This document shows positions 53,330-62,368 of a DNA stretch of 64,000 nucleotides, in pieces. Numbering within the stretch: the stretch's first letter is position 1; each line of letters begins with the position of its first letter. The notes beneath the pieces are model-generated. The model was not told the origin of the DNA. It did not search any database and saw only the letters and a list, made by a program, of their open reading frames with translations. Both the position numbers and the translations under genes were made by a program. The DNA comes from Tessaracoccus flavescens (GTDB lineage: Bacteria; Actinomycetota; Actinomycetes; Propionibacteriales; Propionibacteriaceae): contig NZ_CP019607.1 in the NCBI RefSeq assembly GCF_001998865.1, forward strand, positions 2,790,001 through 2,854,000, written 5' to 3'.

Positions 53330-53628
53330 GTCGAGCCTCTCTCTTCTTCGCCTATCCAAGGAACGCGACTGCCAACAAGTGCGCCGCGATCACCCCTTGG
53401 ATGACCTCGGGCGTTCCCAGGTGCGATCGTGTCTTGCGCGCGGATCGTCCCCTTGAGCGAACGGACCTGCAACTCGCCCCCTCCGTCGTTGCCGAGGATC
53501 GTACGGGCGCGTTGAATGCCTTCGACCTGTGTGGAGGTTACGGCGCTGGCACGATCAGCTCTTGGCTTCCGTACGTCCCAGTCGCCGTCGCTTCGGCGCT
53601 GGACTACTCGCTTGTTGGGTTCTGTCAT
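53272..53628 (-). CDS. DUF2188-like small protein
   Basis: 118 aa from ATG 53628: KRVVQRRSDGDWDVRKPRADRAS, IQRARTILGNDGGGELQVRSL, GTIRAQDTIAPGN is the DUF2188 pattern (VV....GWDV...GA.RAS...R). The last ~40 codons overlap the helicase start in another frame and look less genuine, so a frameshift near 53420 is possible. Confidence 0.65.
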   Translation of the reverse strand: MTEPNKRVVQRRSDGDWDVRKPRADRASAVTSTQVEGIQRARTILGNDGGGELQVRSLKGTIRAQDTIAPGNARGHPRGDRGALVGSRVPWIGEEERGSTWSTAPRMSGRRRTSRART

Positions 53629-53663
53629 GATCTTTCCTCTTTCTCGGATGGGACTGCTGCCCA

Positions 53664-54821
53664 CTACTTCCTGTTGTCTGGGTGGTCTTTCACCAGCGTC
53701 AGCTTGGGCTGGGGATCGTCGATGCCAGCTAGCCGTCGTATGTGACGAGGCGTCATCTGGAGGTCCTCCGCGACCTGAGTCAGTGGCACACCTGCCTGGT
53801 CAAGCAGCTCAAGCGCGGACTTCAGGAGTTCGGGTCGCTCGCCGGGATAGTCGTGAACCGGCATAGGTCGCCGAGCGATCCCATTCAGCGTGATGTACGC
53901 GCGACGGGCTGTGGACTCCGAGATAAGATCAAGCTCCCGGGACCGGAAGATCAGAGAGTTGATGGAGACCCCCCAAAGCTGGCTAAGTTCCTCGTACCGG
54001 TTGAAGTTGATGCGCCGAGGCAACTGGTCACGGATCGCATCGCGAGGAGTGAGGAACTCGGCCGCGAACATGTCTGCCTGCCGCTCAAGTTGGCTATCTG
54101 TTCCTTGCCGGCCGTGATGAAGGACGATGTGTCCAAGTTCGTGCGCGGCCGAGAACCGATGCCGCATAACATCGTTGGCCTTGTCTGGGGTCAGCACGAT
54201 CATGGGACGTGGCAGTGCGGTGGTCGAGAAGGCGTCGATCCGGCTCTTCTCGTCAAGTGCGAGGTCTTCCTTCATGGAGAAGAAGACTGTCAGGATGCCA
54301 TGCTGTTCAAGCTCGTACACGAGGTGATTGATTGGCACGGTCCCGAGCATCCAGTGTTGACGCATGGCTCGCGCTGCTGTCACGGGGTCGGGCACATCCG
54401 ATGAGTCGACCTGCGCCCAGGTAGGGAGGTCTAGATCAGGGAACTCCACGCTCTCTTCGAGGTAGCAGCTGAGTTCCCAGGCTTGTTCGACATACGCAGT
54501 CGCTTGCTGCTGTTGCGTGACAGTCGTTGAACGGAGTCGACGGAACGACGCTTCAGCGATGTCCACCTGGACGCGTGGACGCCCGAGCGCGAAGAAGCCC
54601 GGCGGAACACCGAGCGCCGTGGCTAGGGCAGCGACCGTCTCTGCGCGGGGACGCACCTCTCCACGCTCGTACTGCCCGATCGCGGCGGCCGATACGCCAA
54701 CCTTGCGATGAAGGTCAGCCTTGGACATCTTGCTGATCCGACGAGCCTGAGCTAGCCGCGCTGGGTCAAACATCCTGGCAACCGCCGCTAGGTCAGCGTC
54801 GCCTACGTACTCAGTCGGCAT
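53664..54821 (-). CDS. HTH-XRE/ImmA-IrrE zinc peptidase
   Basis: 385 aa. XRE HTH at residues 22-72 (ARLAQARRISKMSKADLHRK, AAIGQYERGEVRPRAE) and an M78 protease domain with HELGH (H227, E228, H231). Such proteins cleave or bind repressors in ICEs and phage-defence loci. ATG 54821 stands 3 bp after its upstream partner's stop. Confidence 0.9.
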   Translation of the reverse strand: MPTEYVGDADLAAVARMFDPARLAQARRISKMSKADLHRKVGVSAAAIGQYERGEVRPRAETVAALATALGVPPGFFALGRPRVQVDIAEASFRRLRSTTVTQQQQATAYVEQAWELSCYLEESVEFPDLDLPTWAQVDSSDVPDPVTAARAMRQHWMLGTVPINHLVYELEQHGILTVFFSMKEDLALDEKSRIDAFSTTALPRPMIVLTPDKANDVMRHRFSAAHELGHIVLHHGRQGTDSQLERQADMFAAEFLTPRDAIRDQLPRRINFNRYEELSQLWGVSINSLIFRSRELDLISESTARRAYITLNGIARRPMPVHDYPGERPELLKSALELLDQAGVPLTQVAEDLQMTPRHIRRLAGIDDPQPKLTLVKDHPDNRK

Positions 54822-54824
54822 GGG

Positions 54825-55571
54825 TCAGTTGCCTTCCTGCTCGGACCGCCGCTGGCGCAGCTTCACCGAGGTACGCGGACGCTCGCTGCCGTTGAACCCG
54901 GCGACAGGCTTCAACATGGTGTGCGGAGCATCGACCGAAGAAGGCGTGCGCTCATAGGTGAGCCGCTCGGGGTCTGCAAACTCCAGGTACCGGCCGTTCA
55001 GTCGCGCAGGTGCGAAGTAGACCGTTCCCACACCCTGCGGCGTACTGCTGTAGTAGGGAACGAAGAGCGTAGTGCGAGGCACAGCCAGTTCGACGTGGCT
55101 GAGCGCATCCTCAAGCGATGCAGGCTGATCTCCTTCGAGAACGTCACTGATGTCGAAGAGCCCGGGGTCCGAGTACTTGACGTTGCTCGTCTTCGAGAGG
55201 AGTTCACGGCGCGAGTCAGGCAAGTAGCTGAGCCGAACACGGCGAACGTTGCGCGGCATCTGCTTGCCCACCCGTTGCGCGAAGATGAGTGTGTTGCCGA
55301 CGAAGGTCAGCATCCGTCGGGTCGTCGGGACCTTTGCCTCCCGATAGGTAGGTAGGTCGGACAGAAGTGTGCGGAGCTCCTTCTGCACACCACGGGCCAT
55401 GCCAGCCCCGTACACGTCCTGGTCCCCATCGGGATCGTCATATGCTGCCTGAGCGCGGGCCGAGCGATCCTGGCTGCGCTGGATCGCGGTCGGGATTCGT
55501 TCGCGGAGTGCCGCGAGCTCTGCTGGCTGGAACTCGCTGCGCCAGTCGTCGCTGTCGTGTTGCTGAGCCAC
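54825..55571 (-). CDS. conserved partner of the ImmA/IrrE gene, function unknown
   Basis: 248 aa from GTG 55571 with AAGGAGG 5-6 nt upstream. It is soluble, with no motif I can name; segments MLTFVGNTLIFAQRVGKQMP and PRTTLFVPYYSSTPQGVGTVYFA suggest a mixed alpha/beta fold. It is strictly coupled to the protease gene, so it may be its substrate, antitoxin-like partner or effector. Confidence 0.7.
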   Translation of the reverse strand: MAQQHDSDDWRSEFQPAELAALRERIPTAIQRSQDRSARAQAAYDDPDGDQDVYGAGMARGVQKELRTLLSDLPTYREAKVPTTRRMLTFVGNTLIFAQRVGKQMPRNVRRVRLSYLPDSRRELLSKTSNVKYSDPGLFDISDVLEGDQPASLEDALSHVELAVPRTTLFVPYYSSTPQGVGTVYFAPARLNGRYLEFADPERLTYERTPSSVDAPHTMLKPVAGFNGSERPRTSVKLRQRRSEQEGN

Positions 55572-55692
55572 CGGGGCCTCCTTCGTCGTCACGAAGGACT
55601 CTAGCACACAACTTTAGTATCACGCGGCAATCCGTCAGAGTTAGCACCAACAGGATGGCTGCCGAGGTCACTCTTCACTCGGCTCAACACCC

Positions 55693-56127
55693 TCAGTCTG
55701 TCAGATCGGACCCGGCGAGTCGGTCAAGACGCGAATCGTCGGTGTCATCCACGATGAGTCCAGCCTCGACCAGCGCTGCACGTACTGCCTTGCGGTCCAC
55801 ACCCATCCGTCGACCGATCGCTCGCATCGAGACGCCCGCTCGGGTGAGCCGCACGGCCTCCGCCTTCTCGTCGAGGCCCAGCCCCGGGCGGCGGCTCGGC
55901 ACGTTGCGGCGACGCAGGTGGGAGAACACCGTTGCGCGGTGGATGCCGTACCTCTCAGCGAGCGCCTTGACGCTCATCCCGGCCAGGTAGTCGCCGACGA
56001 GGGCGTCCGCCTCGGAGGCGGTGAGAAAAGTTTGAGCCGTCTCGACAGTCCTCACAACAGGGCCACGATCGTCCTTCGGAGCGGCATCCTGGGGACGTCG
56101 AGAGACCTCGTAGACCCCACGATTCAT
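55693..56127 (-). CDS. recombinase-type HTH protein
   Basis: 144 aa with two HTH-like segments: VKALAERYGIHRATVFSHLRR and MRAIGRRMGVDRKAVRAALVEAG, the Hin/resolvase C-terminal type. No catalytic serine-recombinase domain precedes it. Often found beside recombinase genes in actinobacterial islands. ATG 56101 is another possible start. Confidence 0.75.
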   Translation of the reverse strand: MNRGVYEVSRRPQDAAPKDDRGPVVRTVETAQTFLTASEADALVGDYLAGMSVKALAERYGIHRATVFSHLRRRNVPSRRPGLGLDEKAEAVRLTRAGVSMRAIGRRMGVDRKAVRAALVEAGLIVDDTDDSRLDRLAGSDLTD

Positions 56128-56259
56128 GCGGTTGACTAGGGTCTTTGTCTTCGGGGAGGAGTTGCCGAACGTGCTACCCAGGCACCCCGAACCGAAGCGG
56201 TTCTGGCCCGTGGGATCTCCCGCAGACCAGGGCCGCTTCTCTCGTTTCAGGGCGATGGC

Positions 56260-56694
56260 TCAACCCAGTTCCTCGGCGAGGCCGATCAGGAGCGAACCGG
56301 GGCCGCGGAGGTAACAGAGGCGGTAGGCGTCCTCGAAGCGGACGACGTCGCCGACGAGGACCCCGCCGACCGCGGAGAGCCGGGCGAGCGTCGAGTCGAG
56401 GTCATCCACGGCGAACATCACCCGCAGGTAGCCCAGCGCATTGACCTGGGCCCCGCGATGGTCGGAGACGACGGCGGGGGAGAGGAAGCGCGACAACTCG
56501 AGCTTTCCGTGGCCGTCGGGTGTGCGCAGCATCGCGATCTCGACCTGCTGGTCGCCGAGTCCGGTCACGCGGCCGGCCCACTCGCCCTCGACCATCCCGC
56601 GGCCCTCGAGTTCCATCCCGAGGATCTCGAAGAACGCAACGGCCTCATCCAGGTCGTCGACGACGATGCCCATGTTGTCCATCCTGAGTGCCAT
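56260..56694 (-). CDS. VOC (glyoxalase/bleomycin resistance) family protein
   Basis: 144 aa with two beta-alpha-beta-beta-beta repeats: MDNMGIVVDDLDEAVAFFEILGM and LRVMFAVDDLDSTLARLSAVGG, ending PGSLLIGLAEELG. Metal ligands are plausible (E, H positions), but the substrate is unknown. First core-like gene right of the island. Confidence 0.85.
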   Translation of the reverse strand: MALRMDNMGIVVDDLDEAVAFFEILGMELEGRGMVEGEWAGRVTGLGDQQVEIAMLRTPDGHGKLELSRFLSPAVVSDHRGAQVNALGYLRVMFAVDDLDSTLARLSAVGGVLVGDVVRFEDAYRLCYLRGPGSLLIGLAEELG

Positions 56695-57251
56695 GGGGCC
56701 AGCCTACGAGCCTGGCTGGACGCCTCCTGTGCTCAGTGGAAGGGCGCCAGAATGCCCGGCGCGTCGACAACTTTCGACCATTGCGCTCACCCGCAACGCG
56801 TGCAAGTGGAGCGAAACGATCGCTCCTTGTGATCGCTTTGCTGAGCACCCGATCCCTTGTCGCCGCTTCGACGGGGCGGGCCGCCGTGCGCATCGGGGAG
56901 GCGGTGCCGCGCCCGCGCGGGCGATCCTTGCCCGCTGCAACTGCAAACGCGGGCCCCCAGCCCGATCAAAGCCTGTGCGCGATCACAGCTGGTGTTCGTG
57001 AAGGGCGGTGAAAGGTCCTAGGAGGTGCCCGTCGAATCATGAAAGTTCGCGACACGTCGTCTAGAACCGATTACAGTGAGCTCAGGGATGGCTGAGTAGC
57101 GCTCATGCAGCCCTGGGGAGCGCCGGCAGAGTGGCTGTCGCACAGGGTGGGCGACTCCTGATCGATGTCATGGACAAGGTTCGACTCTGACCGCTCAACC
57201 CTGGCATCCTGACTCACATTGAGCCTCACGCCTGGGCCCGAAAGGACAACG
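56695..57251. other. 557-bp intergenic region with a hairpin
   Basis: No ORF with family features. GGAGCGA-aacga-TCGCTCC (56808-56826) is the clearest hairpin. It holds the promoter of the downstream lacI gene, but I cannot place boxes with confidence. Confidence 0.45.
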
Positions 57252-58289
57252 ATGCCGACACAGACAGGCCAGCCGGACCGCACGAAACGCTCGGACCGCC
57301 GCCCGACGATCGATGACGTCGCGCGTGCAGCCGGTGTCTCCCGCGGAACGGTATCGCGAGTCCTCAACGGTGGCCACTGGGTGAGCCCCGACTCCCTCGC
57401 CGCAGTCAACGCGGCCATCCGCAAGACCGGGTACCGGATCAACCCGCACGCCCGCAGCCTCGCCACGGCTCGCGCCGGGTCCGTCGCCTTCCTCCTGACT
57501 GAGTCCCAGGACCGGCTCTTCGAGGACCCCAACTTCGCGGTCCTGATGCGCGGGGCATCGAACGCGCTCGCAGAACAGGACATCTCGCTTGTCATGCTGC
57601 TCGCGGGCAACGACGCTGAGCGGCGCCGCGCAACCAACTTCATCACGGGCGGCCACGTGGACGGAGTGCTGATGATCTCCTCGCACGCCAGCCACAAGCG
57701 GCTGATCAGCGACCTGGTGCACGCGAAGGTGCCCGCCATCTCCATCGGCGTCCCGCTCGGGTTGGAGCGCAAGATCGGCCACATCGCCGTCGAGGACAGG
57801 GCAGGGGCCGCGGACGCCGTCGCCTACCTGCAGAGCATCGGCCGGACGAGGATCGCCACCATCGCGGGCTCCCAGGACACCGGCGGCGGCATGGCCCGCC
57901 TCGCGGGATATAAGGAGCAGGTCGGCAAGGTCGACCCGGCGCTGATCGCCGAGGGCGACTACACCAAGGAGAGCGGCGCAGCGGCCACCCGCATGCTGCT
58001 GCAACGCGCCCCCGATCTCGACGCCATCTTCGCGGCCAACGACCTGATGGCCGCCGGAGCGCTGCAGGTGCTTGCGGAGCAGGGCAGGTCGGTTCCCGGT
58101 GACGTCGCCGTCGTCGGGTTCGACGACTCGAGCGTCGCGATGACGACGACGCCGAAGCTGACCACCATGCGTCAGCCGTTCGACCGCGTCAGCCGCGAGG
58201 TCGTGCGCCTCCTGCTCGAGGTGATCGACGGCCAGGCACCCGCCTCGATGTCGCTCCCACTGGAGCTGGTGATCCGCGAGAGCGCCTGA
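57252..58289 (+). CDS. LacI family transcriptional regulator
   Basis: 345 aa. HTH RPTIDDVARAAGVSRGTVSRVLNG after a 17-residue basic leader, hinge ARSLATARAGSVAFLL, effector domain with IATIAGSQDTGGGMARLAGY and VAVVGFDDSSVA. GAAAGGA precedes ATG 57252. No sugar genes adjoin. Confidence 0.92.
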   Translation: MPTQTGQPDRTKRSDRRPTIDDVARAAGVSRGTVSRVLNGGHWVSPDSLAAVNAAIRKTGYRINPHARSLATARAGSVAFLLTESQDRLFEDPNFAVLMRGASNALAEQDISLVMLLAGNDAERRRATNFITGGHVDGVLMISSHASHKRLISDLVHAKVPAISIGVPLGLERKIGHIAVEDRAGAADAVAYLQSIGRTRIATIAGSQDTGGGMARLAGYKEQVGKVDPALIAEGDYTKESGAAATRMLLQRAPDLDAIFAANDLMAAGALQVLAEQGRSVPGDVAVVGFDDSSVAMTTTPKLTTMRQPFDRVSREVVRLLLEVIDGQAPASMSLPLELVIRESA

Positions 58290-58433
58290 GCGGCCGACAA
58301 CGAAGACGCGGCCATCGGTCGCCGTCGGGCCGGAGGCTTCGCGCCTTGGCGCAGTGCCCGGCGAGTGCGGCTTCGGCTCAAGACGTGCGTCCTGCTGCTG
58401 CATGGGCGACGCCTGGGCGAGGCGCGACCGGCT

Positions 58434-59030
58434 CTAGCCGCGGAGCTCCCAGTTCGCCAGTTCGGTCCAGTCGAAGGTGCCGATCTCAGGCCGGACGGTG
58501 ACCGAGACGAGGTGCACCTGACGGATCGGCACCTGCCCGACGGCGGGGGCGTCGGCAAGCCTCTCCCGGACCTCCCGGTCGTCGACCTCGCCGGTGGCGT
58601 AGGCGAGGGTCACGTGTGGACCGTACGGATCCGGATGCAGCGGGTCTCCTGCGAAGCTCGTCGCGGCCGAGCGCACCGCGCCGACCAGCGCGTCCCACGG
58701 CTGTGACGGCTCTGCGTCGCAGTTGACGGTGGTCTCGTGGGCCGTAGGCGCTCCCATGGTCAGCTCGAAGGGAGCAAGGCCCGAGAGCGCAAGGCCAAGC
58801 TCATCGCACAGCCGGGTCAGCTCGGCCTGCCCCAGGTCGTCGAACTGGGTCAGCTGCCGGACGGTGAGATGCAGCCACGTGCGCGGCATCCGCGGCAGTC
58901 CGGTGACACCGTCGAGTCGGGTGGACAACTCCTCGAGCCGGTCCGCGACGGCGTCGTCGGGCAGCGCATAGACGTGCAGGGCACCGTCGTTGCGTGGCCA
59001 CGGCGTCATGGATTCGAAGAAGCTGCGCAT
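58434..59030 (-). CDS. 2'-5' RNA ligase family (2H phosphoesterase) protein
   Basis: 198 aa with HLTVRQ near residue 54 and HVTLAY near residue 140, the paired H-x-T/S-x motifs of the 2H fold. It is the second such protein in the window and not closely similar to thpR. ATG 59030; the upstream frame is an antisense shadow of the PrsW gene. Confidence 0.82.
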   Translation of the reverse strand: MRSFFESMTPWPRNDGALHVYALPDDAVADRLEELSTRLDGVTGLPRMPRTWLHLTVRQLTQFDDLGQAELTRLCDELGLALSGLAPFELTMGAPTAHETTVNCDAEPSQPWDALVGAVRSAATSFAGDPLHPDPYGPHVTLAYATGEVDDREVRERLADAPAVGQVPIRQVHLVSVTVRPEIGTFDWTELANWELRG

Positions 59031-59093
59031 GAGCGCAGCGTATCGTCCACCTGCCGAGCGGCGCTCGCCCAGACCGGTACGCTGGGGCGCATC

Positions 59094-60647
59094 ATGACTG
59101 AAGCCCGCATCCTGAACCGTCAGCGCTGGCTCGACGGCGTCGCGATGACGCCTACGAACCGTGCGTGGTACGCCGACTGGCGCGTCTGGGCGTCGTTCGC
59201 GACGCCGCTCGTGATGGCCGTGTGGGCTCTGTTCTTCGCCCAGTGGAGGCACTGGATCCAGGCGACCCCGCTGGTGTGGGTGCCGATCGCGCTCGTGGCG
59301 CTCGGCGCGGGCTTCTTCCTCAACTTCACCCGCCCGGGCCGATGGCTCCGCAGGCAACCGGCGTTCTGGATGACCATCGTGCTCGTCCCCCTGTACTTCG
59401 CCGGCCTCTACAACCAGTACTGGATGCTGCACCCCGACCAGACGTTCGAGGACGGCAGCGTCGCGCTGGGCATCACGGATGAGGCGTTCCGCAAGGGCGC
59501 GTTCTACGCCATGTGGACGGCGCTGGCCTACTTCACGCTGTTCGTCTGGCTCGACCGGTTCCGCTCGGCGCGCCCCGTCATCTGGCTGCTCGTGTTCGGC
59601 TGGGGAGCCTGCGCCTCGACCTGGTTCTCGATCCACGTGAACACCTGGGTCGGCATGGCGATGTCCACCCGCGAGGCCAACGCCGACTCGGGCTCGCGGG
59701 CCGCCATCTTCGCGGCCCCCTTCGTCGAGGAGTTCGCCAAGGCGACCATCCTGATCTTCCTGGTCGTGATGTGGCGCAACAAGATCGTCTCGCGCCTCTC
59801 GATGGTGACCCTCGCCGGCCTGTCGGCCATCGGCTTCGCCTTCGTCGAGAACATCCTCTACTACTCGCGCGTGTGGATGCAGGCAACCAACGACATCACC
59901 ATCGCCAACCCTGAGGAGACCATGCTGGAGCTGGTGAAGCTCCGCGGCATCTACACCTCGTTCGGGCACCCGCTGTTCACCATGATGACCGCGGGTGGAC
60001 TGGTGATCGGCCTGGCCGCGCGGAGCAAGATCGTGCGCGTCATGGCTCCGGTGGGCGGCTTCATGCTCGCCTGCGCCGGCCACATGCTGTTCAACGGTCT
60101 GGCCTCCACCAACTCCACCGAAGACCTGATGGTGCCCTGGTACATGGCGCTCGGCCTCGTCGGCGTCATCATCGTCTCGCTGATCGTCAGCGTGATCGGC
60201 AACGGGCAGCTCCTGAAGGCCCGGCTGACCGACTACCACCGCGCCGGCTGGATCAGCAAGCGCGACGTCGAGGTCTTCGGTGGCCCGCTGCGTCGGATGT
60301 GGCTGCTGTTCGTCTCCATGTTCCGTGGCCCCCGTGTCTGGTGGCGCACCAGGAAGCTGATGCGTCACTTCACCGAGCTGGCCTATCTGCGTAACCAGAT
60401 GGTGCGCGGCACGGTCGGCATGGCAGGTGATGAGCGGGCGAAGGACCTGATCCACGAGATCGAGGTGCTGCGGCAGGGGACGGCGCTCAGCGACTACGCG
60501 GGCCTTCCGCTGATCCCGCCGTCGAAGAAGAAGTCGCTGCCCAAGCCGCCCCCCGGCCAGGACCCGGGCACGACCACCCCCACCTACCCTCCGCCCACCT
60601 CACCCGGCCCGGCCGGTGTCGGCGGCAACTGGCCGACACCTCGATGA
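59094..60647 (+). CDS. PrsW-family intramembrane protease-like protein
   Basis: 517 aa with about nine membrane helices. Candidate catalytic set is FVEEFAKA, AFVENILYY, FGHPLFTM and CAGHMLFNG, the E-E/E-N/H/H layout of PrsW glutamic proteases, which cut anti-sigma factors. A Pro-rich cytoplasmic tail ends it. It overlaps the GTPase gene by 4 bp. Confidence 0.88.
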   Translation: MTEARILNRQRWLDGVAMTPTNRAWYADWRVWASFATPLVMAVWALFFAQWRHWIQATPLVWVPIALVALGAGFFLNFTRPGRWLRRQPAFWMTIVLVPLYFAGLYNQYWMLHPDQTFEDGSVALGITDEAFRKGAFYAMWTALAYFTLFVWLDRFRSARPVIWLLVFGWGACASTWFSIHVNTWVGMAMSTREANADSGSRAAIFAAPFVEEFAKATILIFLVVMWRNKIVSRLSMVTLAGLSAIGFAFVENILYYSRVWMQATNDITIANPEETMLELVKLRGIYTSFGHPLFTMMTAGGLVIGLAARSKIVRVMAPVGGFMLACAGHMLFNGLASTNSTEDLMVPWYMALGLVGVIIVSLIVSVIGNGQLLKARLTDYHRAGWISKRDVEVFGGPLRRMWLLFVSMFRGPRVWWRTRKLMRHFTELAYLRNQMVRGTVGMAGDERAKDLIHEIEVLRQGTALSDYAGLPLIPPSKKKSLPKPPPGQDPGTTTPTYPPPTSPGPAGVGGNWPTPR

Positions 60648-62368
60648 GCGGCGCACAGCGGCTGGTCGACGCCTTCCGCACCCTCGACTCGACCATCCAG
60701 GTCGCCCAGTTCCCCCTTCCCCTCGACGGCGCCGCGTCGCTGCGCTCGCTCTCCGAGTCGATCACGCACCAGGTGCGCGACTATCTGCTCCCTCGGGCCA
60801 CACGGCTCGACGCCCCGCTGCTCGCCGTCGTCGGCGGCTCCACCGGTGCGGGCAAGTCGACGCTTGTCAACTCCCTGCTGCGGGCCCAGGTCACGCGCCC
60901 GGGCGTGCTGCGCCCGACGACGAAGTCGCCCGTGCTCGTGTGCCATCCCGACGACGAGGCGTGGTTCCGCTCCGAGAACGTGCTGCCCGATCTCGTGCGC
61001 ACCGACTCGCAGCTGCACGACTCCCGCGCCCTGCAGATCGTGGCCTTCCCGGATCTGCCCCCGGGGCTCGCGCTGCTCGACGCACCCGACATCGACTCCA
61101 TCGACGACGCCAACCGCTCGCTCGCGCAGCAGCTCCTGCTCGCGGCCGACCTCTGGATCTTCGTCACCTCGGCCGCCCGCTACGCCGACGCGGTGCCGTG
61201 GAACTACCTGTCGACGGCCGCCGAGCGCAATGTCGTGATCAGCGTCATCGTCAACCGCTGCCCGCCCGGGGCGATCACCGAGGTCGGCACCCACCTCGCC
61301 CAGATGCTCGCCGAGCGCGGCCTCGGCTCGGCGAAGCTGTTCGCCGTCCCGGAGCGCGCGCTCACCTCAGACGGGATGCTGCCGCGCGGTGACGTCTCCG
61401 GCGTGCGGCAGTGGCTCGGCCAGCTCGCAGCCGAGTCCGAGATGCGCGCCCAGGTCGCCGTGCAGACCCTCGCCGGGGCCGTGCGCTCCCTCGACCCGCA
61501 GTTGAAGGAACTGATCGACGGTGTCGCGCTGCAGGAGGAGGCGGTCGCCGACCTCCGCGTGCAGGCGGAGGTCAGCTACAAGGCCGCCTCGGACGAGGTC
61601 GCCGCGGCCGCGAGCGACGGGACGATGCTGCGCGGAGAGATCCTCGGCAGGTGGCAGGACCTCGTCGGCACCGGCGAGTTCATGCGCGGCATCGAGGAGC
61701 GCATCGGCATGATCCGTGACCGCATCAGCGGCTGGTTCAGGGGCGAACCGAAGGTCGAGGCGATGCAGGTGGCGATCTCCGACAGCCTTGCCGCTGTGCT
61801 GCAGGAGGCGGGGGACAGGGCCGCCGAGACGACGGCCGTCGCATGGTCGCGCACCCGCTGGGGGCGCGAGATCATCGCAGCTCAGCCCGACCTCGCCCGA
61901 GCCTCGGAAGGCTTCGGTGAGGCGGCGGCCGAGGCCATCCGCTCCTGGCAGTCCGACATCCTGCGGCTCGTGGAGGAGGAGGGACGGGGCAAGCGCATGA
62001 AGGCACGCTTCCTCGCCATCGGGACAAATGTCGCGGGAGCGGCCCTGATCATCGTCGTGTTCGCCGCGACGGGTGGCCTCACCACGGCCGAGGTCGGCAT
62101 CGCAGGTGGCACCTCGCTGCTCGCGCAGCGCCTCCTCGAGGCCGTCTTCGGTGAGGAGGAGGTACGTCGGCTCGCGGTCGAGGCGCAGCGCCTCCTCCGC
62201 GAACGGGTCGACGGCGTCCTCAGCGACGAGAAGGCCCGCTTCGACGACATCCTCGACGCGCTCGCCGTCGACCCGGACGCGGCGGCGCGGCTCACCTCGG
62301 CGGCGGAGCAGCTGCGCGGTGCCGCCCGCTCGGCGTTCGACGACCTGACCGCACCGGAGCTGAGATGA
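60644..62368 (+). CDS. dynamin-like GTPase
   Basis: 574 aa. G1 GGSTGAGKSTLVNSL, G3 LLDAPDIDSID, G4 VNRCPPG region, a long coiled-coil middle, and membrane helices near residues 460-500 (GAALIIVVFAATGGLT). It pairs with the following GTPase; such pairs are widespread in actinobacteria with a suspected membrane-remodelling role. Confidence 0.85.
   Translation: MSGAQRLVDAFRTLDSTIQVAQFPLPLDGAASLRSLSESITHQVRDYLLPRATRLDAPLLAVVGGSTGAGKSTLVNSLLRAQVTRPGVLRPTTKSPVLVCHPDDEAWFRSENVLPDLVRTDSQLHDSRALQIVAFPDLPPGLALLDAPDIDSIDDANRSLAQQLLLAADLWIFVTSAARYADAVPWNYLSTAAERNVVISVIVNRCPPGAITEVGTHLAQMLAERGLGSAKLFAVPERALTSDGMLPRGDVSGVRQWLGQLAAESEMRAQVAVQTLAGAVRSLDPQLKELIDGVALQEEAVADLRVQAEVSYKAASDEVAAAASDGTMLRGEILGRWQDLVGTGEFMRGIEERIGMIRDRISGWFRGEPKVEAMQVAISDSLAAVLQEAGDRAAETTAVAWSRTRWGREIIAAQPDLARASEGFGEAAAEAIRSWQSDILRLVEEEGRGKRMKARFLAIGTNVAGAALIIVVFAATGGLTTAEVGIAGGTSLLAQRLLEAVFGEEEVRRLAVEAQRLLRERVDGVLSDEKARFDDILDALAVDPDAAARLTSAAEQLRGAARSAFDDLTAPELR

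Noticed and set aside
30930..56260. Direct repeat of the tRNA-His 3' end as attR near 56.2 kb
   Set aside because: I compared the tRNA 3' sequence with 56.1-56.3 kb by eye and found no match. The right border may be lost or lie elsewhere.
56808..56826. GGAGCGA-aacga-TCGCTCC as a LacI operator for the downstream regulator
   Set aside because: The 5-nt spacer breaks the central CG symmetry expected, and it lies over 400 bp from the start; more likely a hairpin.
58434..60455. 673-codon minus-strand ORF read as one protein
   Set aside because: Only the last 198 codons (from ATG 59030) have a real domain; the rest is antisense to the PrsW-like gene.
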